Part shown: one piece after another, positions 1-5,216 of the stretch
Layout of the letters: each line of letters starts with the position of its first letter
Numbering within the stretch: the first letter of the stretch is position 1
Source: Oscillospiraceae bacterium
GTDB lineage: Bacteria > Bacillota > Clostridia > Oscillospirales > Ruminococcaceae
Assembly: GCA_020024475.1 (NCBI GenBank)
Contig: JAHHTS010000134.1
Location: forward strand, 1-5,216
Length of the DNA stretch: 5,216 nt
Direction of reading: 5' to 3'
The notes under the pieces: generated by a model
The model's database searches: none
What the model saw: the letters and a program-made list of their open reading frames with translations, nothing else
What the model was told of the DNA's origin: nothing
Made by a program: the position numbers and the translations under genes

Positions 1-33
1 TTGAGGATTCGAAACAACTGACATTATTCTAAA

Positions 34-48
34 CTTATCCCGAACTCA
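34..48 (-). repeat. 15-bp repeat, left copy (inverted partner at right edge)
   Basis: The minus strand reads tgagttcgggataag, and the same 15 bases occur on the plus strand at 5165-5179, so the two copies face outward in inverted orientation. The transposase remnant to the right stays family-like up to about position 49-60 and then hits a TGA inside this repeat, so this is where the homology ends. Inference: it is the terminal inverted repeat of another mobile element whose body lies left of the window. The bases beyond the 15-mer do not match the right-hand copy well, as expected for imperfect left and right ends. Confidence 0.45.
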
Positions 49-369
49 GGTATAGAATGCAAATTCCTCAAAAATTCTGTAATCACGGTTCTGGTTGGCT
101 GTCGCAAGATTTGTCTTGGCTATCGGTTCACGACCTAACCCAAGATGATATTGATTGGCCATATGCGCTTCGAAAGCAACGATTAAGTTTCGTAGGCTCT
201 CACGGTTACTCAGTTATCCAAACATCATTGCGAGCATCTGATTCCAGCAAGTGAAATGTTTCACATATCGGTTGCCATCATACTTGCTAACATAGTTGTT
301 GAACTGAGTCCTGTTCAGAAAAGCGGTTAATTGAGAGAATACGTATTTCTCTTGGAACATAGCAGCCAT
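49..369 (-). pseudogene. IS4-like (DUF4372-type) transposase, N-terminal fragment
   Basis: Read on the minus strand from the ATG at 369 (or 360), the frame gives the typical start of Bacteroidales IS4-like transposases: FQEKYVFSQLTAFLNR, then YVKHFTCWNQMLAMMFG. A TAA at 214-216 replaces the glutamine codon expected next (family MFGQLSNRESLRDLIVA). The same frame then continues family-like with LSNRESLRNLIVAFEAH and NRDYRIFEEFAF, and ends at a TGA inside the 15-bp repeat. Only the N-terminal DUF4372 domain remains. The DDE catalytic core is missing, so the fragment cannot be active. It carries both a nonsense mutation and a truncation. The family assignment comes from remembered sequence motifs and was not searched. 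Confidence 0.8.
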
Positions 370-382
370 TTGTATTAGATTG

Positions 383-416
383 CAAAGTTGCAAAATCAAG
401 TCCGTTTCATTTCAAA
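383..416 (-). promoter_or_regulatory. Possible promoter of transposase remnant B
   Basis: On the minus strand a TTTG (413-416) is followed after 22 bp by CAACTTTGC (-7 region 383-390), one mismatch from TAnnTTTG and slightly over-spaced. It sits about 15-25 bp upstream of the transposase ATG, as expected for the IS's own promoter. It now drives only a broken gene. Confidence 0.3.
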
Positions 417-548
417 AAACCGTGTAATTGACTACATTTCAACAATTTCAAAGAACTATTTATCCTCTTTTACGGGACAGTAGTGAATGGCTTTAATGAA
501 CTATTTATTTAGGGGTTGCAATCTTAATAGTAAAAAAAAACGATATTA

Positions 549-580
549 TTTGCATATTTCATGTAAAAAGCATAGTTTTG
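549..580 (+). promoter_or_regulatory. Bacteroides-type promoter facing the radical SAM operon
   Basis: TTTG at 549-552, a 20-bp spacer and TAGTTTTG at 573-580 (followed by C) match the Bacteroides sigma-ABfr consensus (TTTG, 19-21 bp, TAnnTTTG) exactly. Transcription would start near 586-590 and run right, antisense through transposase remnant A, giving a leader of about 350 nt before the ATG at 940. It lies in the spacer between two transposon remnants. It may be the promoter that now serves the operon, since none as good is visible in the 40 bp before 940. Confidence 0.55.
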
Positions 581-592
581 CTTATGATGTTT

Positions 593-905
593 AATTAGTA
601 TCCCATTAAAATCTAAAATCGAAATAAATTAAATACCCTGAGGAAAGTGAAGAATTGAGCTTTTGACATTGTTGAAATTAGTCTTCTCAAACAGATTTTT
701 TAGGCATGTTTTGTCTGTAAGAGTATGGCAACAAGGCAATAGCTGATAATGATTGTACATTTGTATTTGAATGGCGTCATCTTTAGTATTCTCTATTTCT
801 TTATACTGAGGTACTGCTTTTTGACCGTTTAAACTACATCGTGCAAACTTTTACAAATGCTTATAAAAGACAATATTTCAATTGCTTCAAAGGCAAATCT
901 TTAAT
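593..905 (-). mobile_element. IS4-like element remnant A (right-end part)
   Basis: This is the downstream end of a second IS of the same type, oriented like remnant B but placed ahead of it on the minus strand, so the two are fragments of different copies arranged head to tail. The sequence at 593-613 reads on the minus strand as TTTTAATGGGATACTAATT, a degraded match to the remnant B tip TTTTACGGGACAGTAGTG. The inner edge, somewhere near 900-935, abuts the radical SAM gene almost directly, which suggests that the insertion or a later deletion removed that gene's original upstream region. Confidence 0.5.
613..899 (-). pseudogene. IS4-like transposase, C-terminal fragment, heavily decayed
   Basis: On the minus strand, in shifting frames, successive blocks match the C-terminal part of DUF4372-type transposases: VKKQYLSIKK (about 796-825; family-like WIKQHLRIKSF), DAIQIQMY (754-777), SYCLVAI (724-744), LTDKTCLKNLF then EKTNFNNVK (about 662-721), and a final FNLFRF ending at TAG 613-615, like the common NLFNF tail. 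Frameshifts separate the blocks. About 25 residues expected between YCLVAI and LTDKT are missing, so there is an internal deletion. Further upstream, to 899, similarity is weak. There is no functional product. Confidence 0.7.
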
Positions 906-939
906 TTTAAGGGGATTGTAGTGTGAAAAATAATTAAAA

Positions 940-1976
940 ATGATGGATTTAAGAAATTATGTAAATTCTGCTCCTAGTATTTTGACAATAGCACCGACTT
1001 ATAAATGTACGGCTGCTTGTAAGGAATGTTGCTTTAGGTGTACACCTAAGGTAGAACAAATCTTGGAAACAGATAAGATTTTGCAATATATTGACGAAGC
1101 GGTTGAGTCTTTTCCTTCTCTAAAAATTATGGTTTTGACTGGTGGCGAGTGTTTTTTGGTTGCGAAGGATATTCCTTTGATGATATCACGTGCTAAGTCC
1201 TATGGCTTGATGACTCGCGTTGTGACTAATGGTTTTTGGGCAACTTCGTATGAAGTAGCCATAAAAAAATGCGACCTCTTGTTGATGCTGGTTTGACAGA
1301 ATTAAATATTAGTACTGGGGACAACCATCAGGAATATGTGCCTTTTGAGTATGTAGTGAATGGATTCAAGGCAGCTTATGATCTTGGTATTAGGTCTATG
1401 GCTATTTCGGTAGAGTCACCACCAAATGCTGATTTTACTTCTGAGGTTGTTAAGAATCATCCCTTTTTGTCTTCATTGATAAATGAAGGTGTGTTGTTCT
1501 TGATTGATGCCTCGTGGATGAGATTCAGTACTGATGAGTGTGCATATGAAGGGGCAAAATCATTTCTCATAGAAAATTTTGAGACGCATAAGCCCTGTAA
1601 ACATATTTTCGATAATATTGCAATTAACCCTTATTCTCAAATGCTTGCTTGTTGTGGGCTTACTGTAGAATATAATAAATATCTTAAGTTAGGAAAGATA
1701 AGTGATGACAGCTCTATTTCAGATCTATACTATAGTCAATTTTCTGATTTGTTTAAGTTTTGGTTATATGTTGATGGACCTGCTGTTATTTATGATAAGG
1801 TTGCAGATATGAGGAAAATAGAAAAAAAAGAGTTTCCGCATGAGTGTCAGTATTGTATTGAACTAGTACATGATGAAGATAATATAGACATTATTAAAAA
1901 ACTTCTTGAAAAAGAGTTACCAGGAATTATTTTTAGGCATTCGATAAGAAATACCTCATTAAAAATAAACAAATAA
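940..1976 (+). pseudogene. Radical SAM protein, split by a -1 frameshift
   Basis: Frame 1 from ATG 940 carries the radical SAM cluster motif CTAACKEC (C23, C27, C30, with extra C31 and C34), the SAM-binding GGE (68-70) and TNGFW (96-100), then runs into the wrong frame and stops at 1296. The -1 frame continues at 1269 with RPLVDAGLTELNISTGDNHQ, exactly the expected sequence. Joined, it makes 345 residues, a full-length enzyme. The C-terminal part has C220, CC at 238-239 and CQYC at 303-306, resembling a SPASM/twitch auxiliary Fe-S region, and the WLYVDGP block (275-281). Such enzymes make a 5'-deoxyadenosyl radical; many modify peptides, but the substrate here is unknown. The break lies in an A7 run (1263-1269): one extra A would restore the frame. 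A true mutation, a sequencing error or programmed slippage are all possible. The next gene starts 13 bp downstream. Confidence 0.85.
1263..1269 (+). other. A7 run at the frame break (possible slippery site)
   Basis: In frame 1 the codons are ATA AAA AAA TGC, so the run forms A_AAA_AAA, a perfect X_XXY_YYZ heptamer. A -1 slip here moves reading directly to ATG CGA and joins the two halves of the radical SAM protein without losing a residue. I see no upstream Shine-Dalgarno-like stimulator and no convincing downstream hairpin. A single-base deletion from an A8 run is therefore at least as likely. Confidence 0.5.
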
Positions 1977-1989
1977 ATATGTAAACTTT

Positions 1990-2394
1990 ATGAAAGCACC
2001 TAATCCATTCGTAATTAAATCTGTAACAGCTGTTGTTGCTGCAGGAGTTTTAGTTCCTTCATGTACAGATGGCTATAATTTCGATGATAGTTATTATGGT
2101 ACACACGCAGAAAATCTTCCTAATAGTCGTTCATTGTTTGATATCAATGAAAGTAATTTATCTGAGGAATTTCTTCACAAATTGCAAACTATACATCAAA
2201 TTATCAATACCATTATGGCAAATAAAAAAGATGCAAGGCGATTCGCGAAGAATCCTGATGAATATATTGCCGAAAATGAAATGCATTTTAATGTAGTACT
2301 TCACGAAGCGGAGCGTAAGTTATTGTTAGCATTTGCTGATGATGATATTTTAAACGCGGTTGAAACTAAAGATATCGAGACTTTTTTGAATTAG
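1990..2394 (+). CDS. Lipoprotein-like protein, N-terminal part before amber stop
   Basis: This 134-residue frame begins with a lysine-bearing N-terminus, a hydrophobic stretch (about 11-22) and LVPSC with C25, a plausible lipobox for signal peptidase II. It is followed by an acidic, aromatic segment (TDGYNFDDSYYG), as in many Bacteroidetes lipoproteins. Residues 58-134 look helical and charged; KNPDEYIAEN followed by an acidic helix faintly resembles LigA/Nif11-type leader domains of modified peptides. That resemblance is impression only. The TAG at 2392-2394 is the only stop between this start and 2931 in the frame, so it is probably the first part of one 313-residue gene. It starts 13 bp after the radical SAM gene, in the same operon. 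It could be that enzyme's substrate or a separate envelope protein; I do not recognise the family. Confidence 0.7.
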   Translation: MKAPNPFVIKSVTAVVAAGVLVPSCTDGYNFDDSYYGTHAENLPNSRSLFDINESNLSEEFLHKLQTIHQIINTIMANKKDARRFAKNPDEYIAENEMHFNVVLHEAERKLLLAFADDDILNAVETKDIETFLN

Positions 2395-2931
2395 TGTTCT
2401 GAAAGAGGATATATTGGTATTATTAATGAGTATAACAAACCTGAGAATATTCGGGCTATGTTTAAAACCGAGGACGATTATGAGGCATTCATGCATTTAA
2501 TTGAAAACATAGATGGTTATAACTCTACAACTCGTGCTGTTGCAGGAATCCCTGTTGCAGTGGTTGCTGGCGCGGTATTTTATATGGGAGCTGCTGTAAT
2601 ATATGCTGCTGCCGCTGGGGTTACAGTAGGGGCTGATGCTCTTGTTGTCTATGAAATTGGTGTTGCTGTTAATGATACAGTATATGTTAATTCTGAGACA
2701 AGTCGTCAAAGTCGTGAAATGATTAGAGTTAATGAACCTGTGTTAAGAATCTGGACCGAAAACAATGGTATAATTGGTAGTGATGTTTTTTATAGGGAAA
2801 TGATTGATAAGCAAACAAATTTATTTATGGATTTAATCGAGAAAGAGTTTGCAATTTCTCCTTCTGCATCGGAAACGGCTAGAAATATTTTAAAAATTCA
2901 ACTAGAAGGATATTATGGGCTTAGAAAATAA
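2395..2931 (+). CDS. C-terminal continuation of the lipoprotein-like gene
   Basis: This is the same frame as the preceding ORF, open from just after its TAG to TAA 2931. An independent product could begin only at ATG 2458 (157 residues), but the 21 codons before that ATG (CSERGYIGIINEYNKPENIR and A) read like ordinary protein, which favours one gene interrupted by a TTA/TTG-to-TAG type change. Joint residues about 183-228 are a long Ala/Gly/Val-rich hydrophobic block (VAGIPVAVVAGAVFYMG, then AAVIYAAAAGVTVGA) that could form membrane helices or a hydrophobic core. A soluble, helical C-terminus follows. No known domain or catalytic motif is visible. The end overlaps the next gene by 17 bp. Confidence 0.65.
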   Translation, partial: CSERGYIGIINEYNKPENIRAMFKTEDDYEAFMHLIENIDGYNSTTRAVAGIPVAVVAGAVFYMGAAVIYAAAAGVTVGADALVVYEIGVAVNDTVYVNSETSRQSREMIRVNEPVLRIWTENNGIIGSDVFYREMIDKQTNLFMDLIEKEFAISPSASETARNILKIQLEGYYGLRK

Positions 2932-3448
2932 TAACATTTCCGTTTTATTTAATTGGAATAACGAGGTTTTGGCAATAACTATTGTAACTTTGGCCGTCAT
3001 TTTGGGATTCGGCTTTTATTTGGAAACAAAAATATGGCCGTTGGGGATATTGTGGTTAAAATACTTGCTTAGAATAATTTTCTTAGCTACAATTATAATT
3101 GGATTGGGGTATATGCCAATACGATTGAAGGTCAATGATGAAAATATAATGGTTAGTAGACTATTTGGTTCATTAAAAATTCCTATGGGTGAAGTAATTG
3201 AAGCTAGAATAATTTCAAAATCTGATATTGAAAACTCTATACGAAGATTTGGAAGTGGAGGCCTCTTTGGATATTTAGGTCTCTTTAAAAGTGATAGTTT
3301 AGGTAATTATACCATGTATGCAACAGATTTGAGTAATTTAATTTTTATTCGTACCAGCAATAAAAAATATGTTTTTAGTTGTTCCTGTCATAAGGAAGTA
3401 GTTGAATATGTAAATATACGATTAAAACAGAATTACAATGTTAAGTAA
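2915..3448 (+). CDS. Membrane protein with bacterial PH-like domain
   Basis: This intact protein has 177 residues. Two hydrophobic helices (about 17-35 and 44-66) anchor it in the inner membrane. The C-terminal part (67-172) resembles the bacterial PH domain bPH_5: a first strand IRLKVNDENIMV, the diagnostic RFGSGGLFGYLG (111-122), the LGNYTMYATDLSN segment and a final KKYVFSC strand before a terminal helix. PH-like membrane proteins of this type generally have unknown roles. The ATG lies inside the end of the preceding gene (17-bp overlap) and follows AAGGA closely, so it is probably translationally coupled. It is the only undamaged gene of the trio and may be an accessory, immunity-like or envelope component; the sequence does not decide. 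Confidence 0.8.
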   Translation: MGLENNNISVLFNWNNEVLAITIVTLAVILGFGFYLETKIWPLGILWLKYLLRIIFLATIIIGLGYMPIRLKVNDENIMVSRLFGSLKIPMGEVIEARIISKSDIENSIRRFGSGGLFGYLGLFKSDSLGNYTMYATDLSNLIFIRTSNKKYVFSCSCHKEVVEYVNIRLKQNYNVK

Positions 3449-3674
3449 TGCGAATTCTAAGGCTTTAGCTAGTGCGTAATGTAAGGATAGAGTACTAGTT
3501 GTAGCTTTGTGCTTCCAAAAGTAATTAAATCTCAATTGCAATGAATAAATTAGAAGTTGAAAAACAAGATTGCAGGTACAGTAAAGTGGCTTGCCATTGA
3601 AGTCGTATCTGCTATAATTTAGGTATAATTTATTCAACTTATATAGTGTCTTCAAAAAAAATCAGGACATCATT
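3449..3674. other. Intergenic region, nothing recognised
   Basis: About 225 bp of AT-rich DNA between the PH-domain gene and the next ORF. I find no convincing terminator after the operon and no RNA gene. A 77-codon minus-strand frame crosses it (3422-3655) but overlaps the end of the PH gene and has no recognisable motif. TTGCCA, 16 bp, then TATAAT (about 3591-3618) would be a good E. coli promoter, but Bacteroidales do not use that consensus. Confidence 0.4.
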
Positions 3675-3899
3675 ATGACTATCAAGTACTTTGATAGCAA
3701 GGATGATTTACTGAATGACTTCCAAGTTAATAGACTCGCGAACTACCGTAATCAATATTTGGATAGTGAAACGTCATCAGAACGCTACAAACAGGTTATA
3801 ATATCTACGACTTTTCATACAGACGAAAACAAAATTCGTTTCTCAATTCATCCGGTTATTGATGTTGTGGGTATCGTTAGCGAATCTTTCACTGTCTAA
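3675..3899 (+). CDS. Hypothetical protein, 74 residues
   Basis: A short, charged, probably soluble protein: MTIKYFDSKDDLLNDF, an RLANYRNQYLDSE helix-like segment, then strand-like KQVIISTTFH and IRFSIHPVIDVVGIV. No signal peptide or membrane helix is seen, and I do not recognise a family. The frame is open upstream to a stop near 3617, so an N-terminal extension of up to about 18 codons without an obvious start, or a 5'-truncated gene, is possible. A strong terminator 35 bp after the stop supports a real transcription unit ending here. Confidence 0.5.
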   Translation: MTIKYFDSKDDLLNDFQVNRLANYRNQYLDSETSSERYKQVIISTTFHTDENKIRFSIHPVIDVVGIVSESFTV

Positions 3900-3934
3900 A
3901 GAATCTTTTTTGAAGATACAATATAAACATTTAT

Positions 3935-3979
3935 TAGGAGATAAACACTAATCATAAGTGTATTATCTCCTACTTTTTT
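3935..3979 (+). terminator. Rho-independent terminator
   Basis: TAGGAGATAAACACT (3935-3949) pairs with AGTGTATTATCTCCTA (3957-3972), a 15-bp stem with one bulged A and a 7-nt loop. It is followed by C and six T (3974-3979). It ends transcription of the 74-residue ORF and perhaps of the upstream operon. Confidence 0.85.
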
Positions 3980-3988
3980 ACAGATTTC

Positions 3989-4247
3989 TTACTTGACACT
4001 ACGGGTTGTTATATGCTGATATTCAGTGAAGTAAACTCATTGCTCCAAATTTCAGAAGACCTTTATATCCATCATCCGTTTTCGTTTTGCGGGTATCTGT
4101 TTTCAATGCAAATTCACCTTCCATCATAATAGGATTGACTTCCGCACATCATACTATGGTATCTATTCTCAATTGTAGTTTATTAACCAGCCTATTATAT
4201 AATATAGGCTGTCTTCTGTTTTGTGCTTTTGGTGGTGTCGTATGTAG
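3989..4247 (-). pseudogene. Possible eroded gene on the minus strand
   Basis: The minus-strand frame from 4247 reads LHTTPPKAQNRRQPILYNRL, then VNKLQLRIDTIV, a TGA at 4149-4151 (one change from TGG), CAEVNPIMMEGEFALKTDTR, KTKTDDGYKGLLKFGAMSLL and a stop at 4023. A shift near 4030 leads into YFTEYQHITTRSVK and TAA at 3989. The composition reads like protein, but I recognise no family. A frame of about 75 codons with one stop can occur by chance in such DNA. Treat it as a lead only. Confidence 0.3.
4188..4211. repeat. Perfect 8-bp inverted repeat
   Basis: CAGCCTAT (4188-4195) and ATAGGCTG (4204-4211) are perfect inverted copies around an 8-bp AT loop. The following bases (tcttctgttttg) are only moderately T-rich, so it is a weak terminator candidate. 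It could equally be an operator-like site 100 bp upstream of the RteA-like promoter, or chance within an eroded gene. Confidence 0.35.
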
Positions 4248-4285
4248 TCAGCTAAATTTTTATTAGTTGGTTTGGTTTTGTCTCA

Positions 4286-4317
4286 TTTTCTATTTCGGTA
4301 TTTAATCCTTACCTTTG
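4286..4317 (+). promoter_or_regulatory. Promoter of the RteA-like gene
   Basis: TACCTTTG at 4310-4317, followed by C, matches the Bacteroides -7 consensus TAnnTTTG perfectly. The -33 element is weak: TTTTC at 4286-4290 has the right spacing, while a true TTTG at 4277-4280 is too far (29 bp). Transcription would start near 4324, after the upstream in-frame ATG at 4272 and about 23 bp before ATG 4347, which decides the start of the gene. Confidence 0.55.
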
Positions 4318-4346
4318 CAATTAAGCAAATTATAAATATAATAGGC

Positions 4347-5192
4347 ATGAATCTCCGATATAAAATATTCTCGGGTCATATTATTCTTATGGCGGTTATA
4401 TGCAGTATGGTTATTGTACTGGTGCATGAGCGACAACGTATGCGCGAAATAGGAATGGAAACATCAAAACTTCGGACAGTACGTCGTGACATCAACATAG
4501 CTCATCGTCGCATCACTGGACTTGCAATGCAGGGCGAAGGTGTATTAGGCTGGAATGAGGAAGACTGTTTGCGCTATCACACCCGTCGGCTACAGACTGA
4601 TAGTTTATTGAATGTACTGAAAAATCATTGTCATGAATATGTACGTCCAGAACAAATAGACAGTCTTCGTACTTTGCTTGCTGTGAAGGAGATGCACCTG
4701 TTGCATATTATAAAAATGTTTGAACAACATTATCAAGCTGACAGTTTGCTGGTGAACCGTCTGCCTGAAGTAGCGAAGAGGGTAACCCATGTCAGCACTA
4801 TAACGCAGAAAAAAGAAGGTATAGCCGGCATCTTCGGTGGCAAAAGAACTATACAAGTCTTACCATCCGCTCATGAACTTTATGCATTCAGTGACAGTCT
4901 GATTGCCTTGCAGCAGACACAGGCAACAGAAATGGAAACTTATATAGATAGTATTCGTATCCAAAACCGTACATTGAATCAAAAACTTTCACAGTTGATA
5001 AACAACCTCGACGAACAAGCACAGATGATATTTGCTCAGAAGGAACAGAACATGGAGGAAGCACGGAATTTATCTTTCCATATGTTCGCCTTAATCATAT
5101 TGCTTGCGATTATTTTGCTTCTGGTTTTATTTTTTGTTATATGTTCTGATTTACATAAAGAACGTGAGTTCGGGATAAGAAAGTATCATTAA
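4347..5192 (+). pseudogene. RteA-like sensor histidine kinase, truncated to its sensor half
   Basis: RteA is the membrane sensor kinase of the RteA/RteB pair that controls CTnDOT-type conjugative transposons. From ATG 4347 (281 residues) the sequence follows the RteA-like N-terminus: helix 1 (11-27), VHERQRMREI, RRDINIAHRRITGLA (46-60), WNEEDCLRYHTRRLQTDSLL (69-88), CHEYVRPEQIDSLRTLL (95-111), KEMHLLHI, KKEGIAGIFGGKRTIQVLPS (155-174), ELYAFSDSLIAL, and helix 2 (246-266). It then ends as SDLHKEREFGIRKYH. All kinase parts (H-box dimerisation domain, ATPase) are missing, so it cannot phosphorylate a regulator. Divergence begins at the 15-bp repeat (5165), consistent with insertion of another element. 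The gene is visibly richer in G+C than the radical SAM operon. In CTnDOT, rteA follows tetQ; no tetQ is seen here. RteA identity versus a close paralogue is not certain. Confidence 0.75.
5165..5179 (+). repeat. 15-bp repeat, right copy (inverted partner at left edge)
   Basis: tgagttcgggataag on the plus strand is identical to the minus strand of 34-48. It begins where the RteA-like protein stops resembling its family (after DLHKERE), and the truncated gene's last codons are read from it and the bases beyond. It is probably the terminal repeat of a mobile element that continues to the right of the window. Confidence 0.45.
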
Positions 5193-5216
5193 AGTTGGTA
5201 ATCACTGAATTATTTT

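Larger units (their letters stand above)
49..485 (-). mobile_element. IS4-like element remnant B (left-end part)
   Basis: This is the upstream end of an insertion sequence: about 100 bp of leader and the 5' part of its transposase. The outer tip is probably TTTTACGGGACAGTAGTG on the plus strand (468-485), because a degraded mirror of it lies at the end of the neighbouring remnant (593-613). The other end is missing, so no target-site duplication can be checked. Confidence 0.55.

Noticed and set aside
57..254. 65-residue plus-strand ORF
   Set aside because: It is antisense to the transposase N-terminal remnant, whose minus-strand reading matches a known family; the ORF is a shadow.
453..508. 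11-bp direct repeat gaactatttat (453-463 and 498-508) as a target-site duplication
   Set aside because: One copy lies inside the IS remnant terminus rather than flanking it, and the distance does not bracket an element.
755..762. TACATTTG as a second promoter for the operon
   Set aside because: It matches the -7 consensus, but no TTTG lies 19-21 bp upstream and it is inside transposase coding remnants.
749..832. 27-residue hydrophobic peptide on the plus strand
   Set aside because: It is antisense to recognisable transposase blocks (IQIQMY and KKQYLSIKK), so the frame is most likely accidental.
590..939. Long structured leader or riboswitch before the radical SAM gene
   Set aside because: Most of the stretch is explained by a decayed transposase C-terminus on the minus strand; no conserved RNA fold was recognised.
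2069..2296. 75-residue ORF inside gene 2 in another frame
   Set aside because: It is an overlapping frame with no start signal or motif; the main frame continues to 2931.
2497..2709. Minus-strand ORF opposite the hydrophobic block
   Set aside because: It is a shadow of the repeated Ala/Gly/Val codons on the plus strand.
3422..3655. 77-residue minus-strand ORF
   Set aside because: It overlaps the end of the PH-domain gene on the other strand, and no motif, promoter or family likeness was found.
4272..4346. Upstream in-frame start for the RteA-like gene
   Set aside because: The added 25 residues do not resemble RteA-like proteins, and the consensus -7 element at 4310-4317 lies inside them.
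4605..4856. 83-residue minus-strand ORF
   Set aside because: It lies entirely within the well-matched RteA-like sensor coding region on the plus strand.

Overview
The window looks like an accessory region of a Bacteroidales genome (Bacteroides, Parabacteroides or a close relative). The evidence is AT-rich DNA, Bacteroides-type promoters (TTTG, about 20 bp, TAnnTTTG), starts without strong Shine-Dalgarno sites, transposase remnants of the DUF4372/IS4-like type common in this order, and the sensor half of an RteA-like histidine kinase of the kind carried by CTnDOT-type conjugative transposons. The species cannot be fixed from the sequence.

Layout. Positions 1-905 are transposon debris on the minus strand. 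The N-terminal end of one IS4-like transposase (49-369, terminus near 468-485) follows the C-terminal end of a second copy (613-899, terminus near 593-613). The spacer of about 107 bp between them holds a very good Bacteroides promoter facing right. Positions 940-3448 hold a compact three-gene unit on the plus strand: a radical SAM enzyme with an N-terminal CxxxCxxC cluster and extra C-terminal cysteines; a lipoprotein-like protein with a long Ala/Gly/Val-rich hydrophobic stretch; and a two-helix membrane protein with a bacterial PH-like domain. Gene 1 is broken by a -1 shift at a run of seven A. Gene 2 is broken by one in-frame TAG. Gene 3 is intact and overlaps gene 2. Positions 3449-3674 show nothing I recognise. 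An unassigned 74-residue ORF (3675-3899) is followed by a strong terminator (3935-3979). Positions 3989-4247 may hold an eroded minus-strand gene. From 4347 an RteA-like sensor domain reads under its own promoter and stops just after its second membrane helix, with no kinase domain.

A 15-base sequence (tgagttcgggataag) occurs in inverted orientation at 34-48 and 5165-5179. It sits at or close to where the left transposase remnant and the right RteA-like gene each lose family-like sequence. The simplest reading is that terminal repeats of another mobile element bound the block on both sides.

How the genes may work together (inference): the tight spacing and overlap suggest that the radical SAM enzyme, the exported lipoprotein-like protein and the PH-domain membrane protein form one operon. 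Gene 2 could be the substrate of gene 1. I do not recognise a named system for this trio. In this strain it appears to be decaying, so the question of novelty is best pursued in intact relatives.
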